This document shows positions 25,270-34,403 of a stretch of 64,000 nucleotides of DNA, in pieces; within the stretch, counting starts at the first letter, position 1; each line of letters opens with the position of its first letter. A model generated the notes under the pieces. It was not told where the DNA came from. It ran no database searches and was given only the letters and a program-made list of their open reading frames with translations. The stretch comes from Cyclobacteriaceae bacterium (GTDB lineage Bacteria > Bacteroidota > Bacteroidia > Cytophagales > Cyclobacteriaceae): NCBI GenBank assembly GCA_019638395.1, contig JAHBTX010000003.1, forward strand, positions 744,001 to 808,000, given 5' to 3'. The translations under genes were made by a program, and so were the position numbers.

Positions 25270-26700
25270 TTACAAACTCCAGCCTGCGCGGTACTCGCGT
25301 TTTACAAATTGGTTGGCTTCATCAAAGTTGGTAATCTTCATATTCTTGGCATCCCACAACAATTTCTTGCGGCCGGTAAAGCCCTTGTCGGTGCGCAGGT
25401 TATAACTGCGGATGGCGAGGTTACCCATCAGCACCGCTTCCGTAAACGGTCCGGCAAATTCAAACGGTGAACTCAATTGCATTTTACCATAACCTGCAAT
25501 ACAAGCATCAACCCATTGGGTATAATGTCCTGCTTCCTGGCCTTGCACGCGTGGTAGCGTAGCAGCAGGGAATTTAATATCCTTCATGCTGGCCGTAGGC
25601 AACAATACGGGCATACGCTCGTAGTTGGCCATCAGTTTGCCTTTGGTGCCTTCAAAGATGTAGCCATTGCCGCCACCATCACCCAATTTTTCATCGGGCA
25701 ATAACTCATCGGGGCGCTTGGGCAGCAAGCCACCATCCATCCACGTGAAGTTAATGTTGCCTTTGCCATCGGTGCGTGGAAACTTCAAGTGAATAATCGA
25801 AGAAGAAGGACAGCTATCCGGGTAATCGGCAACTTTAAAGAAGTCGGCCCACGCAGTAGTGGCGCTGCACTCCACTTCAGAAGGATAATCTATAGGCAAA
25901 ATGCGGAAGGCAGCATCCATAATGTGGCACCCCATATCGCCCAATGCACCGGTACCAAAGTTCCACCAGCCGCGCCAGTTAAACGGATGGTAAGCAGGAT
26001 TGTATTCAACATCTTTAACAGGACCCAACCATAAATCCCAATCCATTTCTTTAGGCACATCATGCTTGCCAGTAGGGGTAGCAATACCTTGTGGCCACAC
26101 CGGTCTGTTCGTCCAGCAATACACGGTGTGTACATCGCCAATCAAACCGGCATCCACCCATTCTTTGGCTACGCGCACATAATCCGCGGAAGCGTATTGA
26201 TTACCCATTTGTGTAACCACTTTGTATTTTTTAGCAGCTTCGGTTAAAGCGCGGGCTTCAAAGATGTTGTGTGTAAGTGGCTTTTGCACATACACGTGCT
26301 TACCGCGTTGCATGGCCGCCATAGCCGCTACTGCGTGCGTGTGGTCGGCAGTGGATACAGAAACGGCATCGATGTTCTTTGCTTCTTTATCCAACATCAC
26401 GCGGAAGTCTTTGTAATACTTTGCGTTTGGAAAATTCTTTTTCGATTCTACTGTCTGGCGTTCATCAATATCGCAGAGGAAAGAAATTTTTGCTTTCGGG
26501 TTGCCTTTGGTTTTACCATCAATACTTCCGGCAAAACCGGTAAGGTCGCTCGTACCTTTACCACCTACACCAATACCCGCAATGTATAACGTATCGCTGG
26601 GCGCGATGTAGCCGGGGCCGCCTAATACAAAACGTGGAACTATGGAAACTGCGGCTGCACCTAAGGCAGCTTTCTTAACAAAACTTCTGCGTGAGATCAT
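25270..26700 (-). CDS. Tat-exported Gfo/Idh/MocA family oxidoreductase
   Basis: 476 aa. A twin-arginine signal MISRRSFVKKAALGAAA opens the protein, so it is folded with its NAD(P) cofactor before export. The Rossmann nucleotide loop is GIGVGGKG (about 43-50), and the C-terminal alpha/beta domain carries GTGALGDMGCHIMD near 250. The usual EKP catalytic motif reads VQKP here; the Lys is kept. It shares clear sequence along its full length with the next gene upstream, so the two are tandem duplicates. It probably oxidises or reduces a sugar ring position in the periplasm. Substrate unknown. Confidence 0.92.
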   Translation of the reverse strand: MISRRSFVKKAALGAAAVSIVPRFVLGGPGYIAPSDTLYIAGIGVGGKGTSDLTGFAGSIDGKTKGNPKAKISFLCDIDERQTVESKKNFPNAKYYKDFRVMLDKEAKNIDAVSVSTADHTHAVAAMAAMQRGKHVYVQKPLTHNIFEARALTEAAKKYKVVTQMGNQYASADYVRVAKEWVDAGLIGDVHTVYCWTNRPVWPQGIATPTGKHDVPKEMDWDLWLGPVKDVEYNPAYHPFNWRGWWNFGTGALGDMGCHIMDAAFRILPIDYPSEVECSATTAWADFFKVADYPDSCPSSSIIHLKFPRTDGKGNINFTWMDGGLLPKRPDELLPDEKLGDGGGNGYIFEGTKGKLMANYERMPVLLPTASMKDIKFPAATLPRVQGQEAGHYTQWVDACIAGYGKMQLSSPFEFAGPFTEAVLMGNLAIRSYNLRTDKGFTGRKKLLWDAKNMKITNFDEANQFVKREYRAGWSL

Positions 26701-26737
26701 ACGGTAGAACGTGTGGTTTTAATATGTGATGAAAAAA

Positions 26738-28168
26738 TTAAAGACTATAGCCTTCGCGGTAAGTGCGTTTTACAAACTGGTTGGCATCATCGAAGTTGGT
26801 GATCTTCATGTTGGGGCCATCCCACAACAATTTGATGTAACGACCAGGATAATCGAACTGATCGGGTCGGCCACCTTCACGTGGTTTACGAATATCAAAA
26901 CTTCTCAAAGCAAGATTACCCATTAGAATGCTTTCAGTCAGTGGCCCTGCAATTTCAAAATCTGAACTCAATTCGGTTTTGCCATAACCGGCCATGCAGC
27001 CATCTACCCATTGCAGGTAGTGGCCTGGTTCGGAGCCACCGGCAACGCGGGCATATTTCTGCGGCACGTTTACTTCTTTGGTTCGTGTGGTTGGTAACAA
27101 CTGCGGATTGACACCGTATGTACCACACATCATTTTTCCTTTTGAGCCAATCAACAATACACCGTTGCCACCATCGCCAAATACTTCATTGGGGCCCAGT
27201 TCATCGGGGCGCTCGGGTTGAATGCCACCATCCATCCAATGGAATTTAATATCGGGTTTGCCATTGGCACCCGCAAACTTTAAAGTGATGTGTGAGGAAG
27301 GCGGGCAGCTTTCAGGAAAATAACCGCGCCTGAATTCGTCTACATATACACTACCTACGCTTGCTTCCACTTCCGTGGGATAACCAAGACCAAGAGTGCG
27401 GAATGCAGGTTCGATAATGTGACACGCCATATCGCCCAATGCACCGGTGCCATAATCCCACCAGCCGCGCCAGTTGAAGGGAACAAGTTTATCTACATAA
27501 TCTTTGTAAGGAGCAGTACCCAACCACAAATCCCAATCTAATTCTTTTGGTACTTCGGCTTTGTTTGCTGACCACGGAATGCCCTGTGGCCACACGGGAC
27601 GGTTGGTCCAGCAATACACCGTATGTACATCGCCAATTAGACCAGCATCAAACCACTCGCGCATTTGCCTGACACCATCACCTGAAGCACCCTGGTTACC
27701 CATTTGCGTTACTACTTTGTATTTCTTGGCGGCTTGTGTAAGCATGCGCGCTTCGTAAATGTCGTGTGTTAATGGTTTCTGAACATACACATGTTTACCC
27801 AATTGCATGGCGGCCATCGCTTGTACAGCATGCATGTGATCGGGTGTGGATACTGACACAGCATCAATGTGTTTGTGTTCTTTATCCAACATTTTGCGAT
27901 AGTCTTTATAATACTTCGCTTTGGGAAAATTTGTAACTGAGGTTGCTGCCCTGCGGTCGTCCACATCGCATAAAAACGCAATGTTAGCCTTCGGGCTTTT
28001 CGCGAAACTGGCAAGGTCGCTCTGACCTTTGCCACCTACACCAATACCGGCAATATAAAGTGTATCGCTGGGGGCTTTATAGCCTTTGCCCAATACATGG
28101 CGTGGCACAATAGTTACGGCTGCTGCTGCAAGGCCGGCTGTTTTAATGAAAGATCTACGGGTAGTCAT
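26738..28168 (-). CDS. Tat-exported Gfo/Idh/MocA family oxidoreductase (tandem paralogue)
   Basis: 476 aa, the same length as its downstream paralogue 37 bases away. Tat motif TTRRSFIKTAGLAAAAVTIV, Rossmann loop GIGVGGKG, catalytic segment HVYVQKPLTHD, and GTGALGDMACHIIE. The C-terminal PREGGRPDQFDYPGRYIKLL segment is absent from the paralogue, so the two have diverged near the end. It lies downstream of the GMC oxidoreductase and its small subunit on the same strand. Context suggests a periplasmic sugar-oxidation module. Confidence 0.92.
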   Translation of the reverse strand: MTTRRSFIKTAGLAAAAVTIVPRHVLGKGYKAPSDTLYIAGIGVGGKGQSDLASFAKSPKANIAFLCDVDDRRAATSVTNFPKAKYYKDYRKMLDKEHKHIDAVSVSTPDHMHAVQAMAAMQLGKHVYVQKPLTHDIYEARMLTQAAKKYKVVTQMGNQGASGDGVRQMREWFDAGLIGDVHTVYCWTNRPVWPQGIPWSANKAEVPKELDWDLWLGTAPYKDYVDKLVPFNWRGWWDYGTGALGDMACHIIEPAFRTLGLGYPTEVEASVGSVYVDEFRRGYFPESCPPSSHITLKFAGANGKPDIKFHWMDGGIQPERPDELGPNEVFGDGGNGVLLIGSKGKMMCGTYGVNPQLLPTTRTKEVNVPQKYARVAGGSEPGHYLQWVDGCMAGYGKTELSSDFEIAGPLTESILMGNLALRSFDIRKPREGGRPDQFDYPGRYIKLLWDGPNMKITNFDDANQFVKRTYREGYSL

Positions 28169-28338
28169 AGTGGTTGATTTTTTAGTACTATTTATTTGTT
28201 ACCAGTTTCCGGTCGCTGGTTACTGGTCTCTCGCTTCCGATAGCTATCGGGAGGTTGCTTCAACTAATTTATTCAAACTGATTACCGATTACTGATTACT
28301 GTTCACTGGACAGGTAACTGGAAACCGGTAACTGATTT
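28169..28338. repeat. Degenerate iterated intergenic sequence with a 14-bp palindrome
   Basis: The gap contains CTGGTTACTGGTCTCT-type units, ATTACCGATTACTGATTACTG units and GTAACTGGAAACCGGTAACTG. A perfect palindrome CCGATAGCTATCGG lies at 28237-28250. No gene is present. Related vocabulary occurs at 9082-9208, 54526-54679 and 56827-56891. Confidence 0.65.
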
Positions 28339-28992
28339 TTAACTGTCAAACTTCACACTTTCGGCAAGCGTACGTTCATCATACTTCAAGCCATATTGGT
28401 CTAATACATCTTGCGGAACGCCATCCCACTGGTTAGGTTTGTTGCCCATGTAGCCCAAATCTTTAATACCGATTTCGGAAGTAAAGAAGCCACACGCGGT
28501 TAGGTCGCGCATTAAATTGAAGAAGGCCACGCCTTGTGCGAGTTCAGGTTTTGCTTTTTCGGGATAGGCGATTTCATCAATCATTTCAATTTGCTGCGTT
28601 GCACTGCACGAAGCAAAGTCGGCATTGAAACGTTTCATGCATTGCAGATCAAGCCACTTCAAGCCACCGCGCATGGGTGTTTGATGGCGCGGCATATCTT
28701 TTACAATGAACTCGATAAACTCCGGTACTTTCGCATCGGATGCGGAGCCGGAAGTATCATCTTTGGGAATGATAATATCCGCCAGCAGGCGAATGGTTTT
28801 CATTTCGTGCTCATCGAAAAATGTTTCGCTGAGCAACTTATGCTCACGTTTCAACTCATCGGGTGTGCGATCGAGTGTGAACGTAGGAAGCTCAGGCGTT
28901 TTTTCTTTCGGTGTTTCGCACGATTGGTTGAGTAGGGCAGTGGCACCAAGCGAACCAACGGCAAGTGTTTTTAAATATTTTCTTCTATCCAT
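28339..28992 (-). CDS. Gluconate 2-dehydrogenase subunit 3-like protein
   Basis: 217 aa. The N-terminus DRRKYLKTLAVGSLGATALL is a Tat-like signal followed by NQSC, a likely lipoprotein cysteine near 25. The body matches the small subunit family that accompanies GMC sugar dehydrogenases: LLADIIIPKDDTSGSASDAK, VPEFIEFIVKDMPRH, and AQGVAFFNLMRDLTACGFFT followed by SEIG. It helps export and stabilise the large FAD subunit, whose gene lies 206 bases upstream on the same strand. Confidence 0.9.
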   Translation of the reverse strand: MDRRKYLKTLAVGSLGATALLNQSCETPKEKTPELPTFTLDRTPDELKREHKLLSETFFDEHEMKTIRLLADIIIPKDDTSGSASDAKVPEFIEFIVKDMPRHQTPMRGGLKWLDLQCMKRFNADFASCSATQQIEMIDEIAYPEKAKPELAQGVAFFNLMRDLTACGFFTSEIGIKDLGYMGNKPNQWDGVPQDVLDQYGLKYDERTLAESVKFDS

Positions 28993-29092
28993 AACCTCAC
29001 CCCCAACCCCTCAACCTCATCCGGCCTTTGGCCACCTTCTCCGCAGGAGAAGGAAATCGGCCTAAAGCGCTTTTTAGGAGAGGGGGGAGGAT
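28993..29092. repeat. Imperfect palindromic intergenic repeat (CCTCACCCCC type)
   Basis: CCTCACCCCC at 28995-29004 is mirrored imperfectly by GAGGGGGGAGG near 29080-29090. Inside are GGCCTTTGGCC and a perfect hairpin CCTTCTCC-GCA-GGAGAAGG (29035-29053). This is the layout of dispersed palindromic repeats seen in many genomes. Confidence 0.55.
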
Positions 29093-29100
29093 TTGTTTTT

Positions 29101-29198
29101 AATTATTAAACTTAGTCTCTAGTATTTAGTATTTAGTCGTTAGTCCTTAGTCGTGAGTTAGAATGAATTACTAATTACTCAGGACTATGTACTAATGA
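29101..29198. repeat. Degenerate TAGTATTTAG / TAGTCCTTAG iterations
   Basis: The gap between the GMC gene and its small subunit contains repeated CTAGTATTTAGTATTTAGTC, TTAGTCCTTAGTCGTGAG and ACTAATTACTCAGGACT units. No ORF. Confidence 0.55.
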
Positions 29199-30938
29199 CT
29201 AAAGATTTTGTTTTTTCAATTCATCAATAATAAATTCACTCGCGCGCATCGACAGTGCTAATATTGTCCATGTTGGATTTTTATCAGCTTGCGATACAAA
29301 CGGGCCACCATCTACTACAAATAAATTCTTCACATCGTGGGCCTGGTTAAATTTATTCACCACCGATTTTTTAGAATCATTTCCCATACGTGTGGTACCT
29401 ACTTCGTGAATGATGCGACCAGGGGCTTCTAATCCATAATCATTTTCCGCACTGCCCTGTCCCCACGTAACCACACCGCCCATTTTGTCAATGATCTCGG
29501 CAAAAGTTTCCTTCATGTGTTTGGCTTGCTTCACTTCCTGATCGCTCCACTTGTAGTGAAAGCGTAGCACCGGTATTCCAAACTTATCAACTGTTGTTGG
29601 ATCAATCTCGCAATAGTTGTCTTCGCGGGCAATGGCTTCCCCACGACCGGCCATTCCAAATGTAGCCCCGTAGAAATAACGGTAGTCATCTTTCAAAGAT
29701 GCACCATAACCACCGGCTGCTTTTTGAGTACCATCGCGACCAGGATACTTACCATTTAAACTTTGCATGCCAAATCCAAAACCATAGCCAGGCATACCCA
29801 TACCGCCCCAGTATTCAATGTGGTAGCCACGTGCAAAGTCTAACTTCTTATTATCCAACCACCAGGGTGTGTACACGTGCATACCACCTACACCATCTTC
29901 GTTGTAGCGCTTGCGACCAATCAGTTTTGGTAAGATACCACCCATAGAAGCACCCGTTGAATCGTGCAAATATTTTCCAACCACACCGCTTGAATTGGCA
30001 AGACCATTAGGGAACAGGCTTGATTTTGAATTGAGTAACAGCCGTGCTGATTCGCAAGCACTCGCAGCGAGTATTACAACTTTGGCGTTAACGGTATATT
30101 CTTGCTTATCGTCTTTATTTACAAATGAAATTCCTGTTGCTTTTCCGGATGCATCAGTAATTACTTCGCGGGCCATCGCATTTGGGATCACATCTACATT
30201 ACCTGTTTTTAGTGCAGGGTTTACCAATACCGATGAGGATGAAAAATCGCCATACACTGTACAACCACGATTACACTGCGAGCAATAGAAGCAGGCCCCG
30301 CGTGTATCATTAATTGGTTTGGTTAAGATCGATAACCGCGAAGGGATAACCGGAATGTTGAGTTGAGTTGCTGCTTCTTTAATGAATAACTCGTGCAAAC
30401 GGGGCTTGGGTGGTGGAAGAAAAATACTATCCGGATCGTTGGGTAAATTTTCTTTTGAACCGAATACACCAATTAACTTATCAATCTTATCATAATACGG
30501 TGCCACATCATCGTAGCTGATTGGCCAATCATCGCCCAGGCCATCAATACTTTTGCGTTTAAAATCTTTTGGTCCGAAGCGCAGGGAGATCCGACCCCAG
30601 TGGTTGGTCCTTCCGCCCAACATGCGGGAGCGAAACCAATCGAACTTGGTTCCATTCTTATGTGTATAGGGTTCGCCCTCCAGTTCCCAGCCGCCATAGG
30701 CAGCATCGAAATCGCCAAAGTGACGATAAGGTGAGCTGGCACCTCTGCGGGGCGATTCCCACGGCCACTTGAGTTGTGTAACATTTTTAGCGGGATCGTA
30801 GAGCGGACCAGCTTCCAGCAATACTACTTTAATGCCGGCATTGGCCAACACATAAGCAGCCATACCACCACCGGCACCAGAGCCAACTATACAAACATCG
30901 TAATCCTTGGGAGTTTTTTTGATTTGAAAATCGGGCAT
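29199..30938 (-). CDS. GMC family FAD-dependent sugar dehydrogenase (large subunit)
   Basis: 579 aa. The FAD-binding dinucleotide fold is VCIVGSGAGGGMAAYVLANA (about 15-34). The conserved substrate region ends in NPTWTILALSMRASEFIIDE, with the family's C-terminal Asn-Pro-Thr pattern (about 555-565). CFYCSQCNRGC (about 217-227) supplies a cysteine cluster. No signal peptide is present, as expected for a subunit carried out by a Tat-bearing small subunit. Relatives oxidise hexoses or C3 of glucosides. The subunit-3 gene and two Gfo/Idh/MocA genes follow on the same strand. Confidence 0.92.
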   Translation of the reverse strand: MPDFQIKKTPKDYDVCIVGSGAGGGMAAYVLANAGIKVVLLEAGPLYDPAKNVTQLKWPWESPRRGASSPYRHFGDFDAAYGGWELEGEPYTHKNGTKFDWFRSRMLGGRTNHWGRISLRFGPKDFKRKSIDGLGDDWPISYDDVAPYYDKIDKLIGVFGSKENLPNDPDSIFLPPPKPRLHELFIKEAATQLNIPVIPSRLSILTKPINDTRGACFYCSQCNRGCTVYGDFSSSSVLVNPALKTGNVDVIPNAMAREVITDASGKATGISFVNKDDKQEYTVNAKVVILAASACESARLLLNSKSSLFPNGLANSSGVVGKYLHDSTGASMGGILPKLIGRKRYNEDGVGGMHVYTPWWLDNKKLDFARGYHIEYWGGMGMPGYGFGFGMQSLNGKYPGRDGTQKAAGGYGASLKDDYRYFYGATFGMAGRGEAIAREDNYCEIDPTTVDKFGIPVLRFHYKWSDQEVKQAKHMKETFAEIIDKMGGVVTWGQGSAENDYGLEAPGRIIHEVGTTRMGNDSKKSVVNKFNQAHDVKNLFVVDGGPFVSQADKNPTWTILALSMRASEFIIDELKKQNL

Positions 30939-31011
30939 ACTTTCCTGAATAAGAAAAAGTAAGATGGCCCAAAGGTTTTAGAAATCAAAGCATGATTTTA
31001 TAACCGGAATG

Positions 31012-31263
31012 TTAATTAATTGAGTGATCGTTTTGTGTGTGCGAGTTGCGCTTGGGAACGGGATCATAACCACTGGTGCCCCACGGATGGCAGCGACCTA
31101 TTCGTTTGGCACCGAGTACAATACCTTTTAAAACTCCCCATTCCTGTATAGCTTCGATGGTGTATTGCGAGCAAGAGGGAGTATGTCGGCAATGTGCGCC
31201 CAGCAACGGAGAGATCGTAACCTGGTAGATACGAACGGGTAGAATGAAAAGTTTTTTCAGCAT
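31012..31263 (-). CDS. yidD: Membrane protein insertion efficiency factor YidD
   Basis: 83 aa from the ATG at 31263; a TTG nine bases upstream is less likely. The conserved core [20 protein letters not shown] is followed by [15 protein letters not shown] and [15 protein letters not shown]. YidD assists YidC-dependent membrane insertion at the inner face of the membrane. In many genomes it lies next to rnpA and yidC, but here it stands alone. Confidence 0.94.
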   Translation of the reverse strand: MLKKLFILPVRIYQVTISPLLGAHCRHTPSCSQYTIEAIQEWGVLKGIVLGAKRIGRCHPWGTSGYDPVPKRNSHTQNDHSIN

Positions 31264-31349
31264 GAGCAACAAATCTCCTCGTTAACCTGCTTGATAACAA
31301 ATTAGTTCGTAAGAATTATCTAATATTAAATAAGCAAACCCAATTGAGT

Positions 31350-32867
31350 ATGAAATCAGTAGTACTAATCTTATTGTTTACAAGCCAAATTTTATATTCC
31401 CAAAATCCGGTAGGTCTTTTTGAAAATCATGCCGACATCGGCAATCCAATCAATAAAGGAAGTGTAACGTATTCCATGCTCGATCAGGTTTATCAGATTA
31501 CAGGCAGTGGTTATAACATTTGGTTTGGCCGCGATGAGTTTCACTATATATACAGAAAAATTTCGGGCGATTTTATTGCCACTGCTAATTTTCAATTTGT
31601 AGGAAAGGGTACCGATCCACACCGGAAAGTTGGTTGGATGGTAAGAGCCAACACGCAGGAAGATGCTCCGCACATGAGTGCCGGTGTGCATGGCGATGGC
31701 TTAGCTTCGTTGCAATGGCGCCAGTTAAAAGGTGCGCACATGCGCGATCCGGAAGATGAAATAAAATTCACAAAACGGAATCCGCAGATAATTCAGTTGG
31801 AGCGTGCAGCTGGTGTTTACATCATGCGGGTAGCAAATCCAGGCGAACCTTTACAAGAAGTGGGTCGGTATGAACTTAACACGTTGCCCGATTCGGTGTT
31901 GATAGGAATTTTTATTACCGCTCACAACAAAGATGTAATTGAAACAGCACAGGTATGGAATGTACGGATCGACAGACCAGTGGTTGAAAGTTATAATGCT
32001 TACCGCGAAGGTTTTATAGGTAGCCGCCTGGAGGTGATGACCATAACGGATGGTAAACGAAAAGTAATTCACGAATCGAAAACTGGTTTTGAAGCACCCA
32101 ACTGGATGCCCGATGGCAAAACACTTTTAATTAATGAAGGTGGTAGTTTGTACAAAGTGTCAATAGCCGATGGTAAAAAAGAAAAACTAAATACCGGTGC
32201 TGCCAATCGGAATAACAACGATCATGTTATTTCTTTTGATGGTAAAATGCTGGCCATTAGTTCGCACCGCGATGGTTTGCCCGGAGGCGGTTCCACAATT
32301 TATACTCTACCACTGGCAGGTGGTGAACCGAAACTTATTACAGAAAACACACCTTCATATTTACACGGCTGGTCGCCCAATGGAAAAGAACTACTTTTTG
32401 TTGGCCAACGCGGCACTACATTTTATGATTTGTATAAAATCAGTTCTAATGGTGGAATGGAAACGAAGCTCACCAATAATACCGGTTACCATGTAGATGG
32501 TTGCGAATATTCGCCCGATGGTAAATACATTTACTACAATTCAAGCCAAACGGGCACTATGCAATTGTGGCGTATGAAACCCGATGGTACGGGTAACGAG
32601 CAACTTACGTTCGATGAATACAACGATTGGTTTCCGCATATCTCGCCCAATGGAAAATGGATTGCGTTCATTTCATTTCCAACAACTATTAATCCAAACG
32701 ATCATCCTTTTTATAAACGCGTAATGTTGCGGTTAATGCCAGCCAACGGAGGGGCACCTCGTGTAATTGCTTACGTATATGGCGGACAAGGCACCATCAA
32801 CGTACCTTCGTGGTCGCGTGATAGCAAACAGATAGCATTTGTGAGTAATTCAGAAAAGGCGAAGTAG
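31350..32867 (+). CDS. TolB-like PD40 beta-propeller protein, exported
   Basis: 505 aa from the ATG at 31350 (a TTG six bases earlier is the alternative). Signal peptide 1-17 (ILYSQ). The N-terminal domain (about 20-200) resembles a concanavalin-like DUF1349 fold (RKVGWMVRANTQEDAPHMSA). The C-terminal half is a TolB-type propeller of PD40 repeats: GWSPNGKELLFVGQR, EYSPDGKYIYYNSSQTGTMQ, HISPNGKWIAFISF, SWSRDSKQIAFVS. No Tol-Pal genes are adjacent, so a role in sugar or peptide recognition is as likely as TolB function. Confidence 0.85.
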   Translation: MKSVVLILLFTSQILYSQNPVGLFENHADIGNPINKGSVTYSMLDQVYQITGSGYNIWFGRDEFHYIYRKISGDFIATANFQFVGKGTDPHRKVGWMVRANTQEDAPHMSAGVHGDGLASLQWRQLKGAHMRDPEDEIKFTKRNPQIIQLERAAGVYIMRVANPGEPLQEVGRYELNTLPDSVLIGIFITAHNKDVIETAQVWNVRIDRPVVESYNAYREGFIGSRLEVMTITDGKRKVIHESKTGFEAPNWMPDGKTLLINEGGSLYKVSIADGKKEKLNTGAANRNNNDHVISFDGKMLAISSHRDGLPGGGSTIYTLPLAGGEPKLITENTPSYLHGWSPNGKELLFVGQRGTTFYDLYKISSNGGMETKLTNNTGYHVDGCEYSPDGKYIYYNSSQTGTMQLWRMKPDGTGNEQLTFDEYNDWFPHISPNGKWIAFISFPTTINPNDHPFYKRVMLRLMPANGGAPRVIAYVYGGQGTINVPSWSRDSKQIAFVSNSEKAK

Positions 32868-34370
32868 TTACTCAAAGGAGTAAGTCATCTCACCATCTTT
32901 TCCATCTTTCACCTGAATGCCTAATTTCTTCAGGTCGTCTCGGATTTTATCTGAAAGGGCAAAATTTTTATCGGTGCGGGATTTCTTTCGCAATTCAATC
33001 AGCAATTCGATGGTTCCCTTTAGTGTTTCATCGTTTTGTTCCGATTCTTCCTGCAAGCCCAGCACGTTTTCAACAAACCCGATAAAGGTACTTTTAAATG
33101 TTGCGAAAGTATCTCCGTCAAGATCTGCCAGCTTAATGTTGCCGGATTTCAGATCGTTTATGCGCGAAGCCATTTCAAATAACACAGCCAGTGTTTTGGC
33201 AGTGTTAAAATCATCACTCATGTTCCGATAGCACTCTTCGGTTAATCGGTTAAATTCGCTGCTAATTTCACTGGTTTTTGCACCAGGTGCAGGTTCCACC
33301 CTTTTAAGCAATCCAAGCGCATTTATTAATTTCTTAAATCCTTTTTCTGCGGCCTGTAGTGCTTCATTCGAAAAATCCAATGTGCTGGAGTAATGCGATT
33401 GCAACATAAAAAACCGTACGGCCATCGGTCCATAACCTTTGTCGAGCAGTTTATGCGTTCCGGCAAATAACTCGCGTGGTAAAAAAGAATTGCCCAACGA
33501 CTTACTCATCTTTTGCCCGTTAACGGTAAGCATGTTGGAGTGTAACCAATAGTTAACCGGTGCTTTACCCGTTGCGCCAGTGGCTTGCGCAATTTCACAC
33601 TCATGATGTGGAAATTTTAAATCCATACCACCGCCATGTATATCGAACGTCTCGCCAAGATATTTGGTGCTCATAACAGTACACTCAATGTGCCAGCCCG
33701 GGAAGCCATCGCCCCAGGGAGATGGCCACCGCATGATGTGATAGGGCGAAGCTTTTTTCCAAAGCGCAAAATCAATTTTCTCACGCTTCTCATCTTGATT
33801 ATCCAACTCGCGCCCACTCGCCATCAACTCTTCAATGTTACGACCTGATAGAATTCCGTAATGATTTTCTTCGTTGTACTTGCGAACATTAAAATAAACC
33901 GAACCATTCGATTCGTAGGCGAGGCCTTTTTCCAACAGCTTTTTAGTGATCTCAATTTGCTCCACAATATGCCCGGTGGCACTGGGCTCAATGCTCGGTG
34001 GCAGAATATTAAATTGCCGCATCACTTCATGAAAGCCTTCGGTATAGTACTTCACTATTTCCATGGGTTCCAGTTGTTCAAGCCTTGCTTTCTTGGCAAT
34101 TTTATCTTCACCTTCATCGGCATCGTTTTCAAGATGGCCTACATCGGTTATGTTACGCACGTAGCGAACTTTATATCCTAAAAACCGGAAGTAGCGCGAC
34201 ACTATGTCGAATGTGAGAAAAGTGCGCACGTTGCCAAGGTGTACATCGTTATAAACGGTAGGTCCGCATACATACATGCTAACAAAACCGGGTGTAATGG
34301 GTTTAAATATTTCTTTCTTTCCGGTTAACGAATTGGTTATAGATACCGGGTGCTTGTCAATCTGCTTCAT
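32868..34370 (-). CDS. cysS: Cysteine--tRNA ligase
   Basis: 500 aa. A class I synthetase that charges tRNA-Cys. The HIGH-like motif is in [15 protein letters not shown] (about 34-48). Zinc ligands appear in the same CGP segment and in [15 protein letters not shown] and [10 protein letters not shown] (about 235-270). The KMSKS motif is in [11 protein letters not shown] (about 294-304). The C-terminal anticodon-binding region ends at residue 500. The gene is complete and lies between the propeller gene and the LacI regulator. Confidence 0.97.
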   Translation of the reverse strand: MKQIDKHPVSITNSLTGKKEIFKPITPGFVSMYVCGPTVYNDVHLGNVRTFLTFDIVSRYFRFLGYKVRYVRNITDVGHLENDADEGEDKIAKKARLEQLEPMEIVKYYTEGFHEVMRQFNILPPSIEPSATGHIVEQIEITKKLLEKGLAYESNGSVYFNVRKYNEENHYGILSGRNIEELMASGRELDNQDEKREKIDFALWKKASPYHIMRWPSPWGDGFPGWHIECTVMSTKYLGETFDIHGGGMDLKFPHHECEIAQATGATGKAPVNYWLHSNMLTVNGQKMSKSLGNSFLPRELFAGTHKLLDKGYGPMAVRFFMLQSHYSSTLDFSNEALQAAEKGFKKLINALGLLKRVEPAPGAKTSEISSEFNRLTEECYRNMSDDFNTAKTLAVLFEMASRINDLKSGNIKLADLDGDTFATFKSTFIGFVENVLGLQEESEQNDETLKGTIELLIELRKKSRTDKNFALSDKIRDDLKKLGIQVKDGKDGEMTYSFE

Positions 34371-34403
34371 AAATCAAATCCAACTGCGAAAATACGATAA
34401 AAG

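Noticed and set aside
25204-25470. An 88-codon plus-strand ORF spanning a terminator
   Set aside because: It reads through a strong bidirectional terminator and then antisense through a Gfo/Idh gene.
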